Shown: positions 1 to 3,821 of the stretch, in pieces
Layout of the letters: every line of letters begins with the position of its first letter
How positions within the stretch are numbered: the stretch's first letter is position 1
Source of the DNA: Clostridiales bacterium UBA3277
Lineage (GTDB): Bacteria > Bacillota > Clostridia > Oscillospirales > Oscillospiraceae
Direction: 5' to 3'
Length of the DNA: 5,470 nt
Assembly (NCBI GenBank): GCA_002362145.1
Contig: DETX01000059.1
Location: forward strand, 1 to 5,470
The notes under the pieces: model-generated
The model's database searches: none
Told to the model about the DNA's origin: nothing
What the model saw: only the letters and a program-made list of their open reading frames with translations
Translations under genes and position numbers: made by a program

Positions 1-1
1 G

Positions 2-43
2 AAAAAGCCTTCGCGTCTGCCAGGCAGACGCGAAGGCTTTTTT
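2..43. terminator. Bidirectional intrinsic terminator
   Basis: A perfect 15-bp inverted repeat (GCCTTCGCGTCTGCC at 7-21, its complement at 23-37) is flanked by five A on the left and six T on the right, so it makes a hairpin with a U-run in either direction. It lies about 50 bases after the stop of the minus-strand glycosyltransferase gene and most likely ends that operon. It may also end a plus-strand gene lying left of the window. Confidence 0.9.
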
Positions 44-57
44 ACGCGGGTCAGTGC

Positions 58-83
58 GCCGCCCCCACGCAAGTGGGGGCGGC
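58..83. terminator. GC-rich hairpin after glycosyltransferase stop
   Basis: An 11-bp perfect stem (58-68 with 73-83) encloses the loop GCAA on the plus strand, a GNRA-type tetraloop. On the plus strand it is followed by TTTCGTT, a weak T-run, so it could back up termination of transcription entering from the left. On the minus strand it begins only five bases after the glycosyltransferase stop codon but has no U-run after it. There it would act, if at all, as a 3'-end stabilising hairpin before the strong terminator at 2-43. Confidence 0.55.
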
Positions 84-88
84 TTTCG

Positions 89-1195
89 TTATCTTTGCAG
101 CGCCCGGAAGATCTTCTCCGCCCCGTCTCCCGGGGAGAGGGAACGGGCGGCAGCGGCCATGGCCTCCCGCCTTTCCGGGTCCGTCAGCAGTTCCAGGCAC
201 AATTCCGTCAGCGCCTGGGGCTCCCGGGCGGTAACCGCCGCGCCCCGGGCCGTGAACAGCTCCAAATTGTGCTCCTCGCAGCCGCCCACCGCGTCCACAA
301 AGACCATGGGCACCCCCTTCACCGCCGCCTCGGTGGTGCTGATGCCGCCGGGCTTGGTCAGATACAGATCCGCGCTGTCCATCAAAAGAGAAACCTGATC
401 GGTAAATTGCAGCAGGCGCACCTCTCCCCTGCCCCCGGGAAGCTCCCGCAGCTTCTGGTAGAGGCTCTCGTTGGTGCCGCAGACCACGGTCATGGCCATG
501 TCCTTGCGCATCCCCATTTCCAAAAGCTCCACCAGCTCCCGCATGGGGCCGCAGCCCATGCTGCCGCACATGACCAGCAGATGGGCCTTCTCCGGATCGA
601 TACCGCAGCGAGCCTTTGCCTCCGCCTTCTCCGTGGCCGTGATAAAGTCCCGGCGGACGGGGATTCCCGTGGCCACCTGCTTTTCTTCCGGCAGGCCGCT
701 GGCCGCGAATTCCGGGATAAGCCCCGGGTCCGGAATGAAAAACAGATCCAGATCGCACTTGTCCACCATGGGGGAACAGGTATAGTCCGTGGCCAGAAAG
801 GCGGTCCGAATGGGCAGGGGATCGTTTTTCTGGGCCACGGTCAGGGCCAGGGCCGGAAAAACATGGGTGCACAGCACCGTGTCAAAGCCGCCCTCCTGGA
901 TTCGCTGGCGGAGCCTCTCCGCCCCGGAGGTCAGCAGCTTATACAGATGGCCCGAGTCCTTAAAGTGCTCCGGATGCTCTTCGCTGTATTCGTAGGTCTC
1001 CTTGGAAAGCCCCGGCATATACCGGTAGAGCCGGGTGTGCCAGCGGCTGATAAAATCCGACACCGCCGGGGAGATATAGGACAGGCCGTCCTCGATGACG
1101 CAGGTCTGCCCATGCGCTTGCAGGCACTGCTGCACCGCCCTGGCGCAGGAATTGTGGCCGGCGCCGGTGTTGGCGCTTAAAATTAACAGGTTCAT
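89..1195 (-). CDS. GT28-family diacylglycerol glycosyltransferase (MGDG synthase/UgtP-like)
   Basis: The 368-residue protein fits a processive or monofunctional glycosyltransferase that moves glucose or galactose from a UDP-sugar to diacylglycerol at the inner membrane face. The N-terminal MGDG-synthase domain shows SANTGAGHNS (7-16), the glycine-rich acceptor-side loop, then THVFPALAL (110-118) and TDYTCSP (136-142). GIPVRRDF (178-185) leads into the C-terminal Rossmann domain, with LLVMCGSMG (207-215) and LTKPGGISTTEA (279-290), the nucleotide-sugar binding motif of GT28 enzymes. Length matches the family (about 360-390). No membrane segment is evident, so it is probably peripheral. The ATG at 1195 is preferred because GGGAGG lies nine bases upstream; an in-frame ATG at 1219 would place that site inside the gene. 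It follows the acyltransferase gene by 48 bases, probably co-transcribed. Sugar and acceptor cannot be read from the sequence; the family also resembles MurG, but the N-terminal motif favours a lipid glycosyltransferase. Confidence 0.88.
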   Translation of the reverse strand: MNLLILSANTGAGHNSCARAVQQCLQAHGQTCVIEDGLSYISPAVSDFISRWHTRLYRYMPGLSKETYEYSEEHPEHFKDSGHLYKLLTSGAERLRQRIQEGGFDTVLCTHVFPALALTVAQKNDPLPIRTAFLATDYTCSPMVDKCDLDLFFIPDPGLIPEFAASGLPEEKQVATGIPVRRDFITATEKAEAKARCGIDPEKAHLLVMCGSMGCGPMRELVELLEMGMRKDMAMTVVCGTNESLYQKLRELPGGRGEVRLLQFTDQVSLLMDSADLYLTKPGGISTTEAAVKGVPMVFVDAVGGCEEHNLELFTARGAAVTAREPQALTELCLELLTDPERREAMAAAARSLSPGDGAEKIFRALQR

Positions 1196-1204
1196 AGATC
1201 CGTT

Positions 1205-1210
1205 CCTCCC
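1205..1210 (-). promoter_or_regulatory. Ribosome binding site fixing the glycosyltransferase start
   Basis: The minus strand reads GGGAGG here, nine bases before the ATG at 1195. The longer in-frame start at 1219 would have the site within its own codons, so 1195 is the better start. Confidence 0.75.
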
Positions 1211-1243
1211 GGTATCCAATTTTTTCGATGGGCCCGCTGCCCG

Positions 1244-1738
1244 TCAGGTGGCAGGCGGCTTGGGACGCCGCTGTTTCTTTTCCAGTAGCCGTCTGAGCCT
1301 GGGGCGGTTGTAGCGCTGAATCAGCATAAAGGGAAGATTTCCCAGAAGAATATAGGCCGCCGTCACCACAGCCCCGCCCGGGCCGGGCCAGATGGCCAGC
1401 ATCCCAAGCCCCAGCACACACAAAATGCCGTGGACGCATTCGGCGACACAGGTCTCATGGATCAGCGCTTCCATTCTCTGCCCATCGTCGCGGAGGGAGA
1501 CCTTCTTTTCCGGCAGCGTCCGGGTCAGGACCCTGCTCATGTCCGGAAGCAGATCCTTCCAGCGGCGGATGCCCAGCTTCTCGTAGAATTTTCCATCTGC
1601 CTCGAAGGGCAGGCTTTTGTAGGGGAAGCGGTCCGGGTCCAGCCGGGCCTTGGCAATGAGCCGCCCGGCGGGAGTGGCGAGAACGCCCAGCAGGGCCATA
1701 TACATCAGGCACTTTAACCATCCGCTGCTCACAGCCAT
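1244..1738 (-). CDS. CrtO-type glycosyl-lipid acyltransferase (glycosyl-4,4'-diaponeurosporenoate acyltransferase family)
   Basis: A 164-residue basic membrane protein close in length and pattern to staphylococcal CrtO, which acylates the glucose of the carotenoid staphyloxanthin. Seen here: an N-terminal hydrophobic segment (about 8-23), FPYKSLPFEADGKFYEKL (38-55) followed by RRWKDLLPD (58-66), then HETCVAECVH (94-103), a second hydrophobic stretch (104-140), and the family's diagnostic tail NLPFMLIQRYNRPRLRRL (134-151). The tail ends in a lysine/arginine/proline-rich cytoplasmic stretch. No carotenoid genes occur in the window; the downstream partner is a diacylglycerol glycosyltransferase, so the likely acceptor is a glycolipid (inference). 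The ATG at 1738 lies directly against GGGAGGG, which is too close for ideal initiation; a GTG two codons later (1730-1732) is spaced seven bases from GGGAGG and may be the real start. First gene of the minus-strand operon. Confidence 0.8.
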   Translation of the reverse strand: MAVSSGWLKCLMYMALLGVLATPAGRLIAKARLDPDRFPYKSLPFEADGKFYEKLGIRRWKDLLPDMSRVLTRTLPEKKVSLRDDGQRMEALIHETCVAECVHGILCVLGLGMLAIWPGPGGAVVTAAYILLGNLPFMLIQRYNRPRLRRLLEKKQRRPKPPAT

Positions 1739-1745
1739 CCCTCCC
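1739..1745 (-). promoter_or_regulatory. Ribosome binding site crowding the annotated ATG
   Basis: The minus strand reads GGGAGGG immediately before the ATG at 1738. Spacing to the ATG is about one base, whereas spacing from GGGAGG to the GTG at 1732 is seven bases. The site therefore argues for the GTG, unless the weaker upstream AAAGG is used for the ATG. Confidence 0.5.
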
Positions 1746-1767
1746 TTTCTCTTTTTCCGGTATCTTT

Positions 1768-1796
1768 ATTATACCGTTGCCGGGAAACTCTGCCTA
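1768..1796 (-). promoter_or_regulatory. Sigma-A-type promoter of the acyltransferase-glycosyltransferase operon
   Basis: On the minus strand TAGGCA (1791-1796, four of six matches to TTGACA) is followed after exactly 17 bases by a perfect TATAAT (1768-1773). Transcription would start near 1761, giving a leader of roughly 20 bases that contains the ribosome binding site. The -35 hexamer sits in the gap between the arms of an inverted repeat (1780-1789 and 1803-1813). Confidence 0.75.
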
Positions 1797-1813
1797 TGGG
1801 ACAGTTTCCCCGG
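1780..1813. repeat. Inverted repeat around the -35 element, possible operator
   Basis: CCGGGAAACT (1780-1789) is mirrored by AGTTTCCCCGG (1803-1813), complementary over all ten positions apart from one extra C. The 13-base spacer contains the -35 hexamer of the minus-strand operon. In position and symmetry it looks like a repressor or activator site, but no regulator gene is present to support this. Confidence 0.4.
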
Positions 1814-1820
1814 TTTGTCC

Positions 1821-1860
1821 AAATACACCACGGAAATTGTAAATTTTCTATGATGTATTT
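1821..1860. repeat. AT-rich inverted repeat in the divergent promoter region
   Basis: AAATACACCA (1821-1830) and TGATGTATTT (1851-1860) are inverted copies matching at nine of ten positions, separated by a 20-base AT-rich spacer. They lie between the two divergent promoters and could be a second regulator site or a weak hairpin. Chance symmetry in AT-rich DNA cannot be excluded. Confidence 0.3.
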
Positions 1861-1891
1861 GCTTTTTCGATACACTTCGTTCACAATTCCA

Positions 1892-1900
1892 TGGTATTCT
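1892..1900 (+). promoter_or_regulatory. Weak extended -10 candidate for the plus-strand lipid genes
   Basis: TGGTATTCT fits an extended -10 pattern (TGn followed by TATTCT, four of six matches). No convincing -35 hexamer is found 16-18 bases upstream. It is the best candidate I see between 1800 and 1930 for driving the plus-strand pair, and would start the transcript near 1907. Confidence 0.28.
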
Positions 1901-1934
1901 ATGCTTCACTACGGTAAGAAAGAGAGTGGGTTCC

Positions 1935-2705
1935 ATGGAGAAGCTGAAACGTGGGGTTTTTCTGTTCATTCGGTATCTGGTGCGGCTGTTTTATCCCAAA
2001 ACCAGCCTGGAGGGCCTTCATAACCTTCCCCAGGAGCCCTGCATTCTGGTGGGAAACCATGCCCAGATGAACGGGCCCATTGTCGGTGAGCTGTACATCC
2101 CCGGGGAGCCCTACACCTGGTGCGCCGGGGAAATGATGGAGCTCAAAGAGGTCCCCGCCTACGCCTACCGGGATTTCTGGTCCAAGAAGCCCGGCTGGAG
2201 CAAGTGGTTTTATAAGCTGCTGTCCTACATCATCGCTCCCCTGTCCGTCTGCATCTTCAACAACGCCCGGACCATCCCGGTCTACCACGACAAGCGGCTG
2301 GTAAAGACCTTCCGCGCCACCATGGAACGTCTGGAACAGGGCAGAAACGTGCTGATCTTCCCGGAGCATGAGCAGCCCTATGACCACATTCTCTGCGACT
2401 TCCAGACCGGCTTTGTGGACGTGGCCAGGATCTACTATAAGCAGACCGGCAAGTGCCTCAGCTTCGTGCCCATGTACCTTGCCCCCAGTCTCCACACCGC
2501 CTATTTGGGGGAGCCCATCACCTACTGCCCCGAAAATCCCATCAAGGAGGAGCGCCGCCGGATCTGCCAGTATCTGATGGCCTCCATCAGCGCCACGGCC
2601 CAGGCCCTGCCCCGGCACCGGCTGGTGCCCTACAGCAACGTCTCCAAAAAGGAGTACGGCTATAATCGCGAGGAGGAATGCAGCTATGAAAAAACCGGTA
2701 GTTGA
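1935..2705 (+). CDS. PlsC-like lysophospholipid/glycerolipid acyltransferase with variant active site
   Basis: A 256-residue protein of the PlsC fold, which transfers acyl groups to lysophosphatidic acid or related lipids at the membrane. Blocks in order: hydrophobic N-terminus (about 8-20), block I GNHAQMNGP (40-48), ARTIPV (111-116) at the block III position, FPEHE (142-146) replacing the usual FPEGT, and FVPMYLAP (177-184) as block IV. His42 is present, but the position of the catalytic aspartate in NHxxxxD is Gly47, preceded by Asn46. This departs from the classical His-Asp pair; activity or acceptor may differ. The ATG at 1935 is preferred because it begins MEKLKR, but a GTG at 1926 would add three residues and neither has a strong ribosome binding site. 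The 3' end overlaps the next gene by 20 bases, so the two are translationally linked. Its pairing with a PAP2 protein, opposite a diacylglycerol glycosyltransferase, favours a role in glycerolipid synthesis; the exact substrate is unknown. Confidence 0.82.
   Translation: MEKLKRGVFLFIRYLVRLFYPKTSLEGLHNLPQEPCILVGNHAQMNGPIVGELYIPGEPYTWCAGEMMELKEVPAYAYRDFWSKKPGWSKWFYKLLSYIIAPLSVCIFNNARTIPVYHDKRLVKTFRATMERLEQGRNVLIFPEHEQPYDHILCDFQTGFVDVARIYYKQTGKCLSFVPMYLAPSLHTAYLGEPITYCPENPIKEERRRICQYLMASISATAQALPRHRLVPYSNVSKKEYGYNREEECSYEKTGS
2671..2676 (+). promoter_or_regulatory. Strong ribosome binding site of the PAP2 gene inside the preceding gene
   Basis: AGGAGG lies nine bases before the ATG at 2686 and within the last codons of the PlsC-like gene. 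It fixes the start of the overlapping gene and suggests independent, efficient initiation. Confidence 0.8.
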
Positions 2706-3369
2706 TTACCGCCAATTCCGGTTTTCCAAATTGAACGATCCCCAGTTCTCCCACCTAAAGCTGCTGGGAGGCTGGATTGTATACTTTATTTTCTATTTTC
2801 TCACGGAGAATCTCATCCCCCCGGAGCAGTGCCACCCGGTTCACTGCTTTATCGATGATCTGGTGCCCTTCAATGAGTATTTTGCCATATTCTATGTGTT
2901 CTGGTATGTGCTCATTGTCATCTCCCTGGGATACTTCGCCCTCTACAGCATCGACAGCTTCAAAAAGCTCTCCAAATTCATCATCATCACCCAAGTGGTG
3001 GCCATGGCCTGCTATATAATCTACCCCACCCGGCAGGATCTGCGGCCGGAGGTGTTCCCCCGGGAGAATTTCTTCAGCTGGGTCATGGGCATCATCTACA
3101 GCTTCGACACCAGCACCGGCGTCTGCCCCTCCCTCCACGTGGCCTACTCCATCGGCATCGCCTCCGTGTGGCTGAAGGACCCCACCGCCCGGCCCTGGGC
3201 AAAGGTCTGCGTCACCATTTCGGTGGTTCTCATCTGCCTGTCCGTCATGTTCGTCAAGCAGCACTCCGCCGTGGACGTCATTGCCGCCCTGCCCCTTTCC
3301 CTGCTGGCGGAGCTGATTGTCTACCGGCACCGCTATTTTCATCGCCGGCCTTTGGCGGAATTGAATTAA
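2686..3369 (+). CDS. PAP2-superfamily (AUR1-like) membrane lipid phosphatase/phosphotransferase
   Basis: A 227-residue polytopic membrane protein with about six hydrophobic segments (roughly 28-46, 64-88, 97-113, 150-163, 172-190, 194-213). Catalytic motifs are CPSLHV (147-152), the counterpart of PSGH with His151, and KQHSAVDV (191-198), with His193 as nucleophile and Asp197. The first motif is YPTRQDLRP (113-121) and lacks the usual lysine of KxxxxxxRP. This PTR...PSLH...KQHxxxD pattern resembles the AUR1/inositol-phosphoceramide-synthase branch of PAP2. Known members dephosphorylate phosphatidic acid or similar lipids or transfer a lipid head group. Overlap with the upstream acyltransferase suggests that both act on the same lipid pool, with diacylglycerol as a likely product (inference). 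Phosphatidylglycerophosphate or undecaprenyl pyrophosphate phosphatase activity is an alternative. No terminator is visible between its stop and the next promoter. Confidence 0.85.
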   Translation: MKKPVVDYRQFRFSKLNDPQFSHLKLLGGWIVYFIFYFLTENLIPPEQCHPVHCFIDDLVPFNEYFAIFYVFWYVLIVISLGYFALYSIDSFKKLSKFIIITQVVAMACYIIYPTRQDLRPEVFPRENFFSWVMGIIYSFDTSTGVCPSLHVAYSIGIASVWLKDPTARPWAKVCVTISVVLICLSVMFVKQHSAVDVIAALPLSLLAELIVYRHRYFHRRPLAELN

Positions 3370-3384
3370 AGACGGGGCCATATT

Positions 3385-3419
3385 GCCGAAAAACTCTCCC
3401 TTTCGCCGAAATTCTCTCC
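3385..3419. repeat. Tandem direct repeat just upstream of the riboswitch promoter
   Basis: GCCGAAAAACTCTCC (3385-3399) recurs as GCCGAAATTCTCTCC (3405-3419), identical at 13 of 15 positions, with a period of exactly 20 bases (about two helical turns). The second copy ends five bases before the -35 hexamer TTGACA. This arrangement is typical of a dimeric activator or repressor site. The sequence also resembles GCCGAATCTCTC in aptamer 2 (3620-3631), so it might be a decayed riboswitch copy. Confidence 0.45.
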
Positions 3420-3424
3420 GGGCC

Positions 3425-3453
3425 TTGACATTTCCCGAAAAAAGCGGTATCCT
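3425..3453 (+). promoter_or_regulatory. Sigma-A-type promoter of the symporter transcript
   Basis: A perfect TTGACA (3425-3430) is followed after 17 bases by TATCCT (3448-3453, four of six matches). Transcription would start near 3460, about 25 bases before the riboswitch and 360 bases before the symporter start codon. Confidence 0.75.
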
Positions 3454-3484
3454 TCTTGTGTAATTTAATAAAAGACAAATGAAG

Positions 3485-3648
3485 TTCTTAGGAAAACGGC
3501 GCAGTGCCTGCCGAAGGAGCAAAACTCTCAGGCGCCCGGATTACGGGTAGGGACTAAGGACGGATGTGGCTCTGGAGAATCCCATTGATGGGTACCGAAG
3601 GTGCAAAGCGGGCTCGCCCGCCGAATCTCTCAGGTAAAAGGACAGAGT
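3485..3648 (+). promoter_or_regulatory. Tandem glycine riboswitch (two aptamers)
   Basis: Two glycine-aptamer cores lie in tandem. Aptamer 1 is closed by a 7-bp P1 (3485-3491 with 3554-3560) and holds GCCGAAGGAGCAAAA (3510-3524) and CTCTCAGGC (3525-3533). Aptamer 2 is closed by CTCTG/CAGAG (3570-3574 with 3643-3647) and holds ACCGAAGGTGCAAA (3594-3607 region), a GC-rich hairpin (3608-3621), then TCTCTCAGGTAAAAGGACAG, the family's hallmark. The linker is about nine bases. Such RNAs bind glycine and control glycine cleavage or glycine/alanine transporters. Here the downstream gene is an AGCS symporter and an intrinsic terminator follows at 3694-3724, so control is probably by transcription attenuation. 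Whether glycine turns the gene on or off cannot be settled by eye. Aptamer 1 is atypical: almost no hairpin between GCAAA and CTCTC, but an added CCCG/CGGG hairpin (3535-3547) after CAGGC. Confidence 0.93.
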
Positions 3649-3659
3649 AGCGTAAGTTT

Positions 3660-3676
3660 CCCGCCGTCAGGGCGGG
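3660..3676 (+). other. Expression-platform hairpin between aptamer 2 and the terminator
   Basis: CCCGCC (3660-3665) pairs with GGCGGG (3671-3676) around a five-base loop. The arms have alternative partners: GGCGGG can also pair with CCCGCC at 3617-3622 in aptamer 2, and CCGCCG (3661-3666) can pair with CGGCGG (3712-3717) in the terminator's 3' arm. Flanking bases 3643-3653 (the 3' strand of aptamer 2 P1 plus AGCGT) can pair with 3683-3694, extending this hairpin and competing with P1. The region is therefore a good candidate for the switching element. Confidence 0.5.
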
Positions 3677-3693
3677 TCCTGCACGCTTTTTCT

Positions 3694-3724
3694 GCCGCCG
3701 GAGCACGTCTCCGGCGGCTTTTTT
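3694..3724 (+). terminator. Riboswitch-controlled intrinsic terminator
   Basis: GCCGCCGGAG (3694-3703) pairs perfectly with CTCCGGCGGC (3709-3718) around the loop CACGT, followed by six T (3719-3724). It lies 46 bases after aptamer 2 and about 100 bases before the symporter start, the usual place for an attenuator terminator. Confidence 0.9.
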
Positions 3725-3727
3725 CGG

Positions 3728-3787
3728 CTGTGTCGGAAAACAGGCGGACGCCCCAATTTCCTGGGCGTTTTGACGGTTTTCAGACAG
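3728..3787 (+). other. Imperfect stem-loop between the terminator and the symporter start
   Basis: Nested complementary arms are visible: an outer pair (CTGT near 3728 with ACAG ending at 3787, and GAAAAC 3736-3741 with GTTTTC 3776-3781) and an inner pair ACGCCC (3748-3753) with GGGCGT (3763-3768) followed by TTTT. The inner hairpin could be a weak second terminator; the whole could shape the leader upstream of the ribosome binding site at 3808-3814, which stays outside it. Confidence 0.35.
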
Positions 3788-3807
3788 GCATCAGCTTCTT
3801 TGTCGGG

Positions 3808-3814
3808 AAAGAGG
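3808..3814 (+). promoter_or_regulatory. Ribosome binding site of the symporter gene
   Basis: AAAGAGG lies seven bases before the ATG at 3822 and supports that start. It is outside all the leader hairpins described. Confidence 0.7.
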
Positions 3815-3821
3815 TCAATCT

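Noticed and set aside
95..1180. Long plus-strand open frame (361 codons) opposite the glycosyltransferase
   Set aside because: It is antisense to a gene with clear GT28 motifs, its composition is Gln/His/Arg/Gly-rich as expected from a GC-rich shadow frame, and it has no recognisable domain.
1899..2618. Minus-strand open frame of 239 codons opposite the PlsC-like gene
   Set aside because: It is a shadow frame with no family motif, and it covers the start region of a well-supported plus-strand gene.
2661..2666. TATAAT inside the 3' end of the PlsC-like gene, a possible internal promoter for the PAP2 gene
   Set aside because: No -35-like hexamer lies 16-18 bases upstream, and the hexamer is simply the codons for Tyr-Asn in context. 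The overlapping genes are better explained by co-transcription.
3385..3419. The two 15-base repeats as a minimal CRISPR-like array
   Set aside because: There are only two copies, imperfect, with a five-base gap; there are no spacers of CRISPR length and no cas gene.
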